Shown: positions 9,496 to 20,314, numbered from the stretch's first letter. The stretch is 64,000 nucleotides of DNA from Venturia oleaginea (GCA_013176395.1 JABMLP010000009.1:868001-932000); one strand, 5' to 3'. Notes: generated by a model not told the origin, from the sequence alone. Translations and numbers: made by a program.

Positions 9496-12156
9496 ATGTT
9501 GAGATGGGCAGCTTCATCTGCTTCCCGTTGTCAGGTCCAACGATGGACAGGAACGCGATGCTTTTCAGCGTCCACCAAACACTTTGCTATTTCAAACCAT
9601 GAAGCATTATCACGAACAAGAAATATTGGAATCATTGCCCACATCGATGCTGGAAAGACGACCACCACGGAGCGGATGCTCTTCTACAGCGGCCAGACCA
9701 GACGAATTGGAGACGTGGACGATGGATCTACCGTGACTGATTTTTTGCCGGCTGAAAAGGCTCGTGGCATCACAATTCAATCTGCTGCTGTGTCTTTCAG
9801 TTGGCCTCCTGTCTCGCCAGAGCAATCCAAGAAAATGGAAAACATATCGGTGGAGAGGCAACCACGACGCTCGGCCATCTCTCACAGTATCAACCTCATC
9901 GACACTCCAGGACACGCTGATTTCACCTTTGAGGTTTTGCGCTCATTAAGAATCTTGGATGGAGCTGTATGCATCTTGGATGGAGTGGCAGGTGTTGAAG
10001 CTCAAACCGAGAAAGTTTGGGTGCAAGCAAACCACTACAAGATTCCGCGCATCATATTCGTGAATAAGCTCGATCGCGATGGCGCAGCCTTCCATCGGAC
10101 TATCAAGGAAATAGGGTCTCGACTTCACGTTTGGCCTGCATTGTGTCAGATTCCGTGGTGGAGAGATGGTGACAGAAAGCTATGTGGAGTTGGAGACGTG
10201 GTAGGTCTTCGAGCTCTGCTGTGGAAGGAGGGCAGCGACGGAAAGTCAATTGAAGGCTTCAATCTCGACCAATTGGCTGGGGTCGATCCACACATAGCTA
10301 GAGAGCTGAAAGACGCTCGAGTTGCGCTGGTCGAGCTTCTCAGTGAACACGACGACGAGATGGTTGAGCTTTTTCTTAAGCACGATGAAAACCACTTGGC
10401 CATTCCTGAACGCCATCTTGTTGCTTCGCTACGACGATGTACTTTACAGACCCCGCAACATCTTGCACCAGTCTTCGCGGGCGCGAGCTTTCGGAATGTT
10501 GGAGTCCAGCCTCTTTTGGACGCAGTGGACGAGCTTCTGCCATCACCACACGAACGACCTGATCCCGAAATTCGGATTGGTGGCATTACCAGTGCACTCT
10601 CGACACTGTTGAGTGGCGATCTCGCGCTCACTAGCTTGGATAGTAAAGCAGACGCCAAAAAGAAAGCTACATCTAAACTTGCCGCCAGTATTGGAAATCT
10701 TCACGGTTGTGCGCTTGCCTTCAAAGTTGTCAACGATGCAAAGCGCGGCGTGCTCGTCTACGTACGCGTGTACTCAGGATCACTAGCGAAAGGAGCGCAG
10801 CTATTCAACACCAATCTGGGCATCACTGAGCGAGCTCCAGCCATGCTTCGCATGTTCGCCAACGAAGCCGCGATCATCGACTCCATTGATGCTGGTCAGA
10901 TTGGTGTGATCGTTGGACTCAAGCACGCTCGTACTGGCGACACCTTAATCTCCTACCCTGGTGTGAATCCCAAAAATGGACCCCCTGCTCCATTTAACAC
11001 TCTACAACTCCGTCCCATTGCAGTTCCCTCACCTGTCTTCTTCACTAGTGTCGAGCCTGAAAGTCGATCGGAGGAGAAGCAGATCAAAGATACTCTGCAG
11101 ATACTTCTGCGTGAAGATCCAAGTCTGAATGTTTCCATCGATCATGAAAGCGGTCAAACTCATTTGGCAGGAATGGGAGAACTGCATCTTGAAATTGCGA
11201 GGGATCGTCTTATTCAAGACTTCAAAGCCAGGGCACGGATCGGAAAGATCGAAATCAACTACAGAGAATCTGTCGAGGTGGGCGGAAGAAAATATACCTA
11301 CAACTTCGTTAAAGAGATAGGTGGCAAACCTGCTCACGCTGCAAGTACAGCCAACGTTGGTCCTTTGAACACCAACACCGTCTCTGGTTACACAGTGGAG
11401 CACGCCCAAGAAATCCCATTGCCGGACAATAACCATCTTACCATCCTTCATCCGTCTTTGACTGATGAGGGTCATGCTCTCACCTCGGACGATGTGTCAC
11501 TGCCATCACAAATTGACTTCCCAACTCTTGTTTCATCTCTCAAGTCGGGCGTCATGGCAGCACTCGCCCGGGGTCCTACCCATGGCTTTCCTGTGTATTC
11601 AACACACATCACATTGTATGTGGACCCAAAACAGCAGATAACCAAAGACACTACTCCTGCAGCTCTATCTCTTGCAGCTCGCGAGGCTGTCAACGGTACG
11701 ATTCGAGCCTCCGCAGAAGCTTCAAGCTTTGCCCTCATGGAGCCTGTCATGCTAGTTACCATCAGCATTAACGAGAACGACCTTGGAGGTGTTGTTCACG
11801 ATCTCTCCTCCGCTCGAGGTGGCCACATTATCTCACTGGATGGAGACCAACACTCGACCCCCACCTCGCCAATTTCAGAGGACGAGCAGTTGCATGTTGA
11901 TACGAAGAGGATATACGCACCTCCAGATCCATTCTCTTCTGGATATGATGGCGACAATATAAGTGCTAGTCAGAACACGCTTCGCCACATAACAGCCAGG
12001 GTTCCTCTGCGAGAAATGGTTGGATATCTCAAGTACTTAAGGAGTTTGACTGGTGGAAGAGGCACATTTGTCATGCAGGTTGATCAATTTGAGAAGGTGA
12101 CTGGACAAAGGTTGTCTGCAATCATGAAGGAAATGAAGGGAGATGGGGCGTACTGA
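9496..12156 (+). CDS. MEF2: mitochondrial ribosome-recycling GTPase EF-G2
   Basis: Intronless, 886 residues. EF-G2 splits the mitochondrial ribosome after termination together with the recycling factor. The ATG at 9496 was chosen because it opens an Arg/Ser-rich, acid-free presequence of about 30 residues (MLRWAASSASR...), fitting matrix import; the frame is open to 9244 but that would overlap the divergent promoter. GTPase motifs are intact: AHIDAGKTT (about 48-56), RGIT in switch I, DTPGH and NKLD. Then follow domain II, the GMGELHLE block of domain III, a domain IV insert, and a C-terminal domain V ending GTFVMQVDQFEKVTGQ. Length fits fungal Mef2 rather than Mef1. Confidence 0.92.
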   Translation: MLRWAASSASRCQVQRWTGTRCFSASTKHFAISNHEALSRTRNIGIIAHIDAGKTTTTERMLFYSGQTRRIGDVDDGSTVTDFLPAEKARGITIQSAAVSFSWPPVSPEQSKKMENISVERQPRRSAISHSINLIDTPGHADFTFEVLRSLRILDGAVCILDGVAGVEAQTEKVWVQANHYKIPRIIFVNKLDRDGAAFHRTIKEIGSRLHVWPALCQIPWWRDGDRKLCGVGDVVGLRALLWKEGSDGKSIEGFNLDQLAGVDPHIARELKDARVALVELLSEHDDEMVELFLKHDENHLAIPERHLVASLRRCTLQTPQHLAPVFAGASFRNVGVQPLLDAVDELLPSPHERPDPEIRIGGITSALSTLLSGDLALTSLDSKADAKKKATSKLAASIGNLHGCALAFKVVNDAKRGVLVYVRVYSGSLAKGAQLFNTNLGITERAPAMLRMFANEAAIIDSIDAGQIGVIVGLKHARTGDTLISYPGVNPKNGPPAPFNTLQLRPIAVPSPVFFTSVEPESRSEEKQIKDTLQILLREDPSLNVSIDHESGQTHLAGMGELHLEIARDRLIQDFKARARIGKIEINYRESVEVGGRKYTYNFVKEIGGKPAHAASTANVGPLNTNTVSGYTVEHAQEIPLPDNNHLTILHPSLTDEGHALTSDDVSLPSQIDFPTLVSSLKSGVMAALARGPTHGFPVYSTHITLYVDPKQQITKDTTPAALSLAAREAVNGTIRASAEASSFALMEPVMLVTISINENDLGGVVHDLSSARGGHIISLDGDQHSTPTSPISEDEQLHVDTKRIYAPPDPFSSGYDGDNISASQNTLRHITARVPLREMVGYLKYLRSLTGGRGTFVMQVDQFEKVTGQRLSAIMKEMKGDGAY

Positions 12157-13808
12157 TGAACTCCCAAAATGCATAGCCTGTGCTACACCAAGGGAGATGA
12201 GTTCCTGGCAGTTTCCACGGCTAGTAAGTCAGTTTGATTAGCGTTTCTGCGATGTTCCAGGTACAGAAGGAATTATCTGGATGAAATAATCATTTTTTAA
12301 ATTTTCACACCTGTGTTAATTTCAATTTCAGCATACCACATCATTGTTGACATTTCAGGAAAGGTTCATAAACATTGTTGGAATGTTGAAGAAATCCTTT
12401 GGCAATTAATCGCACCTAATTTTCAATGATAGAACCTCGACATTCTTATCAATGTGTTTGTAACTATCAACGCAGGCTTTCATACATTCATTCATCATAG
12501 CAGTGTCGAAATGTATGAATTTTATTATACTATTGCTAATTTGCTATGAATTCGTCACGGAATACGGAGTATAAATCAATCCATGACCCCGTTCTCAAAA
12601 CTATGTGAAGACTGAGACTTGCACCGAGACGGTCTAACTTCCATCGCAACTCATCTTCTCATCCACCAGCACGACTAATAAAGACTTGATCGCGACAGAT
12701 ACCAGATAGCACGCTACTAACAAGTCACAAATCGAAGCTCCAAGGCATCCGTCGCGTTCTCTCTGCTCTCAAACTCCCGCTCCAAACACCTTGTTCCTTC
12801 CATCACCATACACCCTTCTTCGAAATGCATACGTGGATATAATATAGACGGCGACACGGGAGAATACAAAGTGGATTTGAGAGAGGATGAGCATATTGGA
12901 CATCTACTCAGAAGAGCGAGGGATCTGTCTGCACAAGGCTCGATGGCTCTCATGGCATCGTGATGAACCGCGCCCCGACGTGTTTGCGCGGTGGATTTTG
13001 CTTCGCCAGTACATCTTTAGCTCAGCCACAGGCGGTACAGCCACCAAACACCCACCGGGATGACCTTCTTGAAGACCTTCCAAGCGCTTCAATGCGAGAT
13101 GACTTCTTCCAGCATCAAGACTTGTATCCTGGGCTGGCTGCAAGCATAGATGATGACTGGACATTTCGAGGCGTAGACACCGTCTTGTTTGAAACTTGAT
13201 GCAAGGCTTGAACATTCGATTCGAGGAAGATGGTGGTATCGGTGATTTGAGGCTATCGTGGCATGGTAATCTCGAGGGACCGTGAAAAACTGCTCGGCGG
13301 GGTATTCAAGCCCTTTCTGATACGCGCAACAGTCGATATTGAACATGGCTACGTAGATGGCTGAATTTAGAAGCTTCCCAGATCAGTGGAAGAATAGGTG
13401 ATTGAGAGATGGTAGAACATCATGGACACTCGTAGCTTTCTCCAACCGAACATTCGATTGCAGCTCGTTGGGACAGCTCCTTGCCATGAGCTGAGCACTT
13501 TCTTCGAGATTTGGTGGAGTAAGTGATGCCTTGCTGGTAGAAAGCATGTCCGCTTCCTTTGGTCCGCTTCCTTTGCACCTTCCTCTGCGCACTTGGTTCA
13601 TTAATAAGCTGCTATTTCACCTTCGCACTGCGCTTCTTAGACTGAGAATCTCATCATCGACTCAGATTGCCATCAATCGTGCGCGCAGCAATCCTAGTAC
13701 GAAGACAGTTCTGCAGAAAAAAGAGAGGGACAGTTCTTGATCGGATCGCAAGCCTAGCCTTACCCATTGTGTGGTCGAATCGATTCCGGATCGAGCAATC
13801 TCATACCA
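12157..13808. other. 1.65 kb intergenic region; one weak coding-like patch
   Basis: Bases 12200-12560 are AT-rich and empty. Around 12889-12990 on the + strand a frame reads CLHKARWLSWHRDEPRPD and FARWILLRQY, which looks protein-like but lies between stop codons and has no convincing start or splice sites. It may be a gene remnant. I call no gene. Confidence 0.35.
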
Positions 13809-15839
13809 ATGGCGACTTCAGAGCTTCGCGAGCTCGACAAGCATTCCAACAACTATGTATCTTCTCATCATATAACTGCACCAGACAACAACAATATTGA
13901 ACACGATCTCGAATTCGTCGAGACCCTTCCGCAAAGCGATGACTACCCACATGGCACCCGACTTATCATCATCGTCTTGTCGCTCATGCTGAGTATCTTC
14001 ATAGTAGCCCTAGACAATGTCAGTATTTCATCATACCTCCATGGGCCCTTGGCTTCAGGCCTCTCCGTCTTGTAGACCCACATTCTGACCTCTTTCAGAC
14101 AATAATCGCAACAGCCATACCCAAAATCACAGACGAGCTGCGCGGCCTCGACAAGGTAGCCTGGTACGGCTCAGCTTATTTTATGACGTTTGGTGGTTTC
14201 CAATCAACGTGGGGAAAACTCTACAAGTACTTTCCTCTCAAGACCTACTTCATCGTAGCCATGGCTATTTTCGAAGCTGGGAGCCTCGTTTGTGCTCTAG
14301 CTAAGACGCCAACGACGCTTATTGTTGGCCGTGCAATTGCTGGATTAGGCGGCGCTGGAATTGCTACGGGTGCGTTCACCATTATTGGGTTCACTGCTAG
14401 GCCTGAGAAGCGACCTTTTTTGGTGGGCATTACTGGTGCCACATATGGTATTGCTGCTGTTCTTGGACCGTTGCTTGGGGGTGTTTTTGCTGACAAGGTT
14501 AGCTGGAGGTGGTGCTTCTACATCAATCTGCCAATCGGTGGGTTGGCTATTCTGATGGTGTTTTTCTTCTTTCCGTCACCAAAAAATCTAGTGCTGATCA
14601 AGGCGAGTTGGCAAGAGAAGCTACTACAGATGGATCTTGTTGGTGCTACACTCGTCATGGGGTTGATTGTGAGTTATCTGCTAGCCATGCAGTATGGTGG
14701 GCAAACGAAGGCTTGGAGCAGCAGTGCTGTGATTGGGCTGCTTGTTGGATCTTTCGCTCTCACCGCCGTCTGTGTGTGCTGGGAGGTTTTTCTTGGCGAG
14801 AGAGCTATGGTTGTCCGGCGTCTAGTAAGTCTTCTCTCCTTCCAATTCCCACATGCTCCCGCTCGGAGGCAGCCTTAGATAATGCCACGGCCAGGATCCT
14901 TGCATACGGCTATGGAGATACTGGAACTCCACTAACGATCAACAGTTCTCCAAGAGATGGGTCTGGACAGGGTGCATCTTCCAATTCTTCTTTGGCGGCT
15001 CCTACTTCACCGTCCTTTATTACCTCCCCATCTACTTCCAAAGCGTCTACAACACAAGCGCGATCGGCTCAGGCGTCCACACTCTCCCACTTATACTTGT
15101 TATGACCGCAGCACTTATCCTCCAAGCCAGTGCCCTAACAAAGATTGGACGCGCTGCGCCTTTCATGGTCATCGGTGGTGCATTAGGAGCTGTCAGCGCT
15201 GGCCTCTTCTACACATTTGATGGTGACACGTCTATGGGTAAATGGATAGGGTACCAGCTTCTATGCGGTTTCGCTGTTGGTGTGGCATTCCAAGTCAGTA
15301 TGGCGGTGGTTCAGGTCAAAGCTGCACCTGAGGATATCTCGTCGCTTACTGCCATGATTATCTGTAAGTTCTCTTTTCCCATTCGGCTGCGACAGTGGGA
15401 CCGACAACAACGTCTCCTTTCTTTCTACAAGACTATGCTCTCGACTGTTCTCTACGCGTCTTCGATACCTGAGAGAGGGGAGATAATTGCGCATCCACTA
15501 AAACCAGCTACTTAACTTGCAACAGTTTTTCAGATGATCGGCGGCTCCTTTACTCTAGCAGCAGCACAATCGGGATTCAATAACAGACTGATTAAAACAC
15601 TACGCTCCTCGGCGCCTGAAATCGATCCGGCCACAGTACTCGCTACGGGCGCTACTCAGATCCGGATTGCATATATAGCGACCCAAGTTCCCAAGGTTAT
15701 TGATGCGTATATGGCGGGTCTGAGGATCATATTTGCAGTTACAGCGGTGACTTTTGCGGTGTCATGTTTGGTGGCTATGTGTTCGAGTTGGGGGAAATTG
15801 CAACCGGAAAAAGAGGAGAAGAGTGGTAGTGGTGAGTGA
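13809..15839 (+). CDS. MFS multidrug/toxin exporter, DHA2 type (14 TM)
   Basis: 555 residues in four exons: 13809-14018, 14099-14824, 14946-15363 and 15526-15839 (introns 80, 121 and 162 nt, phases consistent). DHA2 transporters are drug:proton antiporters of the plasma membrane, often next to secondary-metabolite clusters; none is visible here. After a hydrophilic leader of about 50 residues comes helix 1 ([26 protein letters not shown]), then [11 protein letters not shown], the antiporter motif C region ([16 protein letters not shown]), [14 protein letters not shown], the second half from [17 protein letters not shown], and [10 protein letters not shown]. The chosen start at 13809 omits 14 residues available from 13767. 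Substrate cannot be read from sequence. Confidence 0.88.
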
Positions 15840-15974
15840 TGGATGCAGTCGTGTGCTGAGGAACTGAGGATAAAGTGAATGAGACTAGTGGTGAGGAGAG
15901 GCAATGGAGTCGGACGAAGTTGTTGTAATTCCGTTTTTATTGCCGATATTGTCACGCGCAATTCTAGCTGATCG

Positions 15975-16328
15975 ATGGGGCTTCTTGTTGTTCTTGTCGT
16001 CGTTGCGTATCCTCTGCCAATACTGTGTGCCGCCGCCTTGATTACGGGTTCGTTCCTGTGGGCCCTATCATCCGCGGAGATATTGTTGCCTTCGCTGTGC
16101 TGGTTGCACTTGCTGATAGATGTGAATTGGCTTGGTGTTAAAAGGTATGATACTCCTCCACTCACTCATCTCCATGCTAACACGAATCACAGAATCCTGG
16201 CTTCCAAGGTATTCTCCAAACGTAAACACACCTCCTCACGCCAACACATCTTGGATGTAGAGGATTTATACTCGACCTCTCTCGTACACTTTCCACAGCT
16301 GGAACAATATCTACCCCAAACATCATGA
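15975..16328 (+). CDS. small predicted membrane protein, orphan
   Basis: Two exons, 15975-16144 and 16193-16328, give 101 residues. The 48 nt intron starts GTATGA, contains TGCTAAC and ends CACAG, a textbook fungal intron; because its length is a multiple of three the frame is also open unspliced. The N-terminal half is strongly hydrophobic (MGLLVVLVVVAYPLPILCAA onward, perhaps two helices) and the rest is polar. Its stop codon overlaps the ATG of the next ORF (ATGA). No family recognised; it belongs to the local set of small membrane ORFs. It could be a chance frame. Confidence 0.35.
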   Translation: MGLLVVLVVVAYPLPILCAAALITGSFLWALSSAEILLPSLCWLHLLIDVNWLGVKRYDTPPLTHLHANTNHRILASKVFSKRKHTSSRQHILDVEDLYSTSLVHFPQLEQYLPQTS

Positions 16329-17026
16329 CCAGACACGCCACCAAAATCTGTCGTTCGACCAAAATTCGCAAGCCAGAAGAAAATATATGTTATCCACACC
16401 AAGAATCGCTTGAACATAGAAGGGCCCACAGAGAACGGAAGTTTACAGCGACGATCACGGCGAACCAACGGGAAATTGCAGCAAACGAACAGAAACTCTC
16501 GGAGCTCGGGCAGAAACTTACTTTCGCAAGGATACAGCGGAATATAGCGGTGATCGAGCAGCATATCGGAGAACAGGAAATCGCAGCCATCGAACACCAC
16601 ATTGCAACGAGCAAGTGCAAATGCGGCACCGAAGTCGCAACTGTCGAACAGGCCATTACAACAAAAGAGCTGAGCATTGATATCGCGAAGGATGAGAAGG
16701 ATACGACAACAGACGAGCCGAGCAAAGCGCAGAACGAGAGGGACATCCCCGTGGGCAAGCAGAACAAGGCTTCGAACGGGCCAAACATCGTCCAACTTGA
16801 AAATGTGTTCGTCGTACTGCTGCTCACATTGCTCATCATATACAAGCATTATGGTGCCCAAGGCTTCATCATGGTCTTGGCAGCAACTCTGCTTCTGGAG
16901 ATATTTAAATCAGAATTTCGGAGGAAAAGGTGTTCTGTTGACGGTGGCGGCCACGCCTTTGGCATATCTATGGGCCATGGGAAAAGCACAGAGACCCTGC
17001 CTACTCCACTGGGATTGCTGATCTGA
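16325..17026 (+). CDS. orphan protein: coiled-coil repeats plus C-terminal two-helix membrane hairpin
   Basis: 233 residues with no family I recognise. Residues about 40-130 contain loosely repeated units of the form IAxxEQxI (IAANEQ, IAVIEQ, IAAIEH, VATVEQ), a likely coiled coil. A charged linker follows. Then come two hydrophobic segments, VFVVLLLTLLIIY and GFIMVLAATLLLEIF, separated by only six residues (KHYGAQ). The tail is basic and glycine-rich. The hairpin architecture is shared with several neighbouring small ORFs. No intron is needed. It could be a real lineage-specific gene; nothing indicates its role. Confidence 0.5.
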   Translation: MTRHATKICRSTKIRKPEENICYPHQESLEHRRAHRERKFTATITANQREIAANEQKLSELGQKLTFARIQRNIAVIEQHIGEQEIAAIEHHIATSKCKCGTEVATVEQAITTKELSIDIAKDEKDTTTDEPSKAQNERDIPVGKQNKASNGPNIVQLENVFVVLLLTLLIIYKHYGAQGFIMVLAATLLLEIFKSEFRRKRCSVDGGGHAFGISMGHGKSTETLPTPLGLLI

Positions 17027-17100
17027 CGAGACCGTTGGTTGATGCCGCTTCTTCCTTCTCTAGAAGTTGAATTGCCATATGAACTCAAGGTCCCTCGACT

Positions 17101-17170
17101 TAGGATTGATATTGATGGATTTCTTGCGATACGTTTATTGATAGTTGCCAAGAATTTATCGCTATCGACC
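17101..17170. repeat. ~70 bp imperfect palindrome, copy a
   Basis: The left arm resembles GATATCGATAAATTTCTGGC and the right arm is its inverted form (GCCAAGAATTTATCGCTATC), separated by about 20 bp. Copies at 20088-20158 and 20928-20998 share arms and layout. It lies 130 bp upstream of the broken small gene at 17304. Confidence 0.6.
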
Positions 17171-17303
17171 ACAAATGAAATCTCGACACCTGAACTCCGA
17201 AGACATAAACAAACAGTCGCGTACACAAACATCCAAACAACCCCTAATCATCATCTCTTCTTCAACGAACAACAATTAACACTCGATCGCTGCAAACACC
17301 ACA

Positions 17304-17657
17304 ATGGCAAAGCGCGTCCAGGCTTACAGGGGCCAAAATCTCCGCATTGCGGAAGGCGGCCTACATCATATAACTTGACAAAACGACGCGCAAAACCTAG
17401 CACGAGTTTGAAGGAACATAATTGAGACCAAAGAGAGAATCGCCCAACGCCAGAACTCGGCCCTCCTCGACACATTTGCTCCAGTCTTCAAAGCGTTACG
17501 CGTCCTCAGCCTCTTTCTTGCAGCGTTGCTGGTATTTGGCGTAGATTTGGAGGTGCTGGCAGTTCCAGTGGGGCTCTGTGTTTGGGTTTGGACAAGGGGT
17601 TTGCTGGCGAAGAGATGGAAGGGGACGGTGAAGGCGGAGGAAGGTTTACAGAAGTGA
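17304..17657 (+). pseudogene. small two-helix membrane protein gene with two in-frame TGA stops
   Basis: A single frame of 118 codons from ATG 17304 to TGA 17655-17657 is interrupted by TGA at 17376-17378 and 17409-17411. Both would be arginine if CGA, as expected of C-to-T change. No GT...AG pair nearby can splice them out. The N-terminus is basic and helical (RVQAYRGQNLRIAEG; ETKERIAQRQNSALLD), then two hydrophobic helices (ALRVLSLFLAALLVFGV and LEVLAVPVGLCVWVW), then a basic tail. Function unknown; it shares architecture with its neighbours. Confidence 0.5.
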
Positions 17658-17941
17658 AGGGGTGAGAACTTTCCCTGTCATAAGTGGTTTTCATTCGATG
17701 CTAACGCAGGATGCTGTCTACAATCGAGATTCTCTGTACAAATACGACGCAACAATAGACCTATGACAACATGGACCTTCTCTGAGCGATATTCAACCCA
17801 TAAAATGAATCAAGGAATCAAAGCAGCGTTGACAAAGTCTCTGTTATCGTTTTTGAATCTGCACTTTCTTAGCATCGACCTATCACAACTATCCTCTTGA
17901 GTGTCTCGAAATCAAACATACCGTTGCTTTTGAATCAGTAT

Positions 17942-17970
17942 GAGATCGATATCGATAGATTCCTGGTATT
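17942..17970 (+). repeat. single arm of the ~70 bp palindrome
   Basis: GAGATCGATATCGATAGATT followed by CCTGG matches the left arm of the full copies. A right arm is not recognisable downstream, so this is a decayed or half copy. Confidence 0.45.
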
Positions 17971-18114
17971 CTTGAAAGGCAAACTCCCCAGACCCCTAAC
18001 ACTATATAGCTCCAACTAGAGGTCTTAAATAGATAGATTTCAACTTGTTACCCAGTGTTCCAGGATTACAGGCCACCCGTACACCCAGCCCGAAGGTATC
18101 TAAAAGCATCGTCG

Positions 18115-18395
18115 TCATCTTCCTACCACCGCCACAATCCCTGCTAACACATCCAACCATACTATTATCGAAACCGAAAGCACCCACCCTAGCACATTGT
18201 CTCCAGCTCCGAAGGCATACATGGCACATATTGCAGAAATCACCGCTAGAAATCCAAGTAGCAACGTGAATGGACCAGGATGAAAGTTTATTGCTGTTGC
18301 ACGAGCTGAGACGGCTGCCTGATTGCATATTCGCGTCTCGCGATGGAGGCGAGATGCGGACCCGTTCGTCTTCGTAAACCTTTGTTGCGACCCAT
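18115..18395 (-). pseudogene. frameshifted small two-helix membrane protein
   Basis: From ATG at 18395 the strand reads a basic leader (MGRNKGLRRRTGPHLASIAR...) that ends in TAA. One frame over, the same stretch runs into FTLLLGFLAVISAICAMYAF, a short loop GAGDNVLG, and WVLSVSIIVWLDVLAGIVAVV before the stop at 18115. A single frameshift around 18290-18300 would join a charged N-terminus to a two-helix hairpin, the architecture seen in the neighbours. No intron explains the shift. The hydrophobic frame has no ATG of its own. Confidence 0.4.
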
Positions 18396-18751
18396 GGTAA
18401 AAGTAGGTGTCCTTTCTGGAGAGTATGCGTATAAGTTGGTACGGCACAGTGAAGTCTTTATCAACTTGGCAGGTGTTTGTGGGCACTAATTGTTAGTGAG
18501 AGCAAGCACAGAGGAAAATCGATTGCCGATAGACGAAAGACAACAAGAAACAAGAAACAAGAAACATGTTTGTCTTATCTAGGTGCGGGAAGCGGCCACG
18601 AATTTCTATAATCGATATTTAACTTCTTTTTCGTCACGGCATTTGCTAGTACTCACGCGGTACCCAGTACCGCAGATTCAGTGCTCTTCTTCTGACGTTC
18701 GACATATCCAAGCTGTGGTTTTTTTCTTCCTAGCCTCTCAAATCTGCATCG

Positions 18752-18773
18752 GCGGCGATAAATTTCTGGCATT
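18752..18773 (+). repeat. single arm of the ~70 bp palindrome
   Basis: GGCGATAAATTTCTGGCATT matches the arm consensus of the full copies at 20088 and 20928. No inverted partner is seen nearby. It lies 100 bp left of the MITE-like element. Confidence 0.4.
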
Positions 18774-18870
18774 CTTTTCGGGGCAACGACAGCGCAGGAG
18801 ATGATCTGCTATTTCCATAACAATCCTTTGGGATATCGCTGAAGAGGACGTTCGAAATGCGTACCATTGA

Positions 18871-19427
18871 GGGCGTGTACGAGAGATTGGACGGATTGGC
18901 CAGAATACGTTTTTCAGCCAATCCAGCCCAGATTTGGCTACGTGTACTAGTTAGATGGACTGAAATAAACAGAATATACTTAAAAATCCCACATTGATTG
19001 AAATGGTTGGAGACTGCGCGGCTAATCGAATCTAACCAATTAGATGCGTGGATTCCTCAATCCAACCATTTGAGCCCAGCCAAAAATGGCTATGGTTAGA
19101 TAGGTTGGATGGATTCTGCTATCTCGTCAGTTCACGCCTCAAAAACCACACTTTCTACTCAACGACTGGCCACAATGCCTACACCAGTTCAAAAGAACCT
19201 CAGCATTTCGAGATGGAAATCTGGTGTGCAGTGGCAAGCAATTTGACTCGATTTAACTAGCGATCTAGGCTATTTCTGCTGAGCGCTCTCTTTGAGCCGT
19301 TCCAGATTGAATATCTAGCCAATGTAGTTTGTACACCTTGACATTGGCTGCATTGGCTGCTTTTAAGCGCCAGGATACTAATGAAGCTCAAAATCTAGCC
19401 AATCCGTCCGATCTCTCGTACACGCCC
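18871..19427. mobile_element. 557 bp MITE-like element with ~34 bp inverted ends
   Basis: The left end (18871 onward, GGGCGTGTACGAGAGATTGG then ACGGATTGGC) and the right end (19394-19427) are inverted complements over about 34 bp with two or three mismatches. The interior has no coding frame and carries sub-repeats of AATCCAACC and ATTGGCT motifs in both orientations. I cannot define a target duplication with confidence, so the superfamily stays open. It separates two groups of small membrane ORFs. Confidence 0.65.
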
Positions 19428-19592
19428 AGATGGCTCACAACAAAAATCCAATGAAAACATGATCCCCCATCATGACATGCTGTTAAAGGGGATATTTGCC
19501 GCAATAGAGACTCAATATCTACCTAATTACAGAGATTCATCGAATCTTTCATGTCGAACCAAATGGAACAGTTGAAAACTTCACTTCCCGTC

Positions 19593-19733
19593 TCAGACAC
19601 GTCTCCAGAACCCCATGAAAAGTACAGCAGCAACCACCATACTTCCTCCTACGGTATCGTCGCTCTCTTGGAAGATGTATGCCCCCATTGTTCCGAAAGC
19701 CACCGCGCAGCCCCGAATCAGCAGCGACTCCAT
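19593..19733 (-). CDS. 46-residue two-helix membrane peptide
   Basis: From ATG 19733 to TGA 19595-19593 the frame gives a short peptide that is almost entirely two helices: LLIRGCAVAFGTMGAYIF, loop QESDDTVGG, then SMVVAAVLFMGFW, ending RRV. The frame continues upstream but meets TAA and TAG, so this may be the 3' remnant of a longer, stop-broken gene like its neighbours. Topology matches the other local hairpin ORFs. Function unknown. Confidence 0.35.
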   Translation of the reverse strand: MESLLIRGCAVAFGTMGAYIFQESDDTVGGSMVVAAVLFMGFWRRV

Positions 19734-20087
19734 GCTACTTAATGTTTAACCAGGCTGAACTTGCTAATTTGAGTCTTTATCGCAAAGAGACGTAATCTTG
19801 CTGAGTTTCTGCTAATACGGTGAAACAATTCGAAGGAATCTATAGAGACGCAGAGGCTCAATATAAGGCAGTAGGAGATTTCGTCTAGAAGTAACATCCA
19901 TAAGAAACAAACGAGGTAAGTTTGACATGGCAGGCATACCAGTCTTAAGCTGCCTTATTTCTACAAACTTCTGCTTCAAATTCTTTCCTCGCCCAGTCTT
20001 TGCTCTGATCACGCAAGATCAACAATTTGGTGCTGCTCTTCCACCAGAACTCACGGGACTAGCTTTATACATGAACCCTTCCAAGTC

Positions 20088-20158
20088 GAGTTCGATATCT
20101 ATAATTTTTGGCGAATGGGAGAAGTGATCTTGCCAGAAATTTATCGATATCGATCTTG
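20088..20158. repeat. ~70 bp imperfect palindrome, copy c
   Basis: The left arm GAGTTCGATATCTATAATTT then TTGGCGAA, and the right arm TTGCCAGAAATTTATCGATA then TCGATC, are inverted complements with about 15 bp between them. Same family as 17101 and 20928. Confidence 0.6.
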
Positions 20159-20314
20159 AGTTGCGAATGATGATTTCAATCTAGCTGTACCGAATCCAAT
20201 CAAGACGTATCCCATACAAGTGAAGACTTTAGCAATTGACCCCCATCTCAGAAACTCATGCCCGAATGCCCAAAACCATGACCAATACCAAAATTCCCCC
20301 TCTAACAACAAGCC

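Noticed and set aside
13809..15839. MFS exporter as part of a secondary-metabolite cluster
   Set aside because: No polyketide synthase, peptide synthetase, terpene cyclase or oxidase gene is present in the flanking sequence.
17376..17411. TGA codons as selenocysteine or programmed read-through
   Set aside because: Fungi of this kind lack selenocysteine machinery as generally known, and neighbouring frames carry TAG and TAA in the same way; mutation is simpler.
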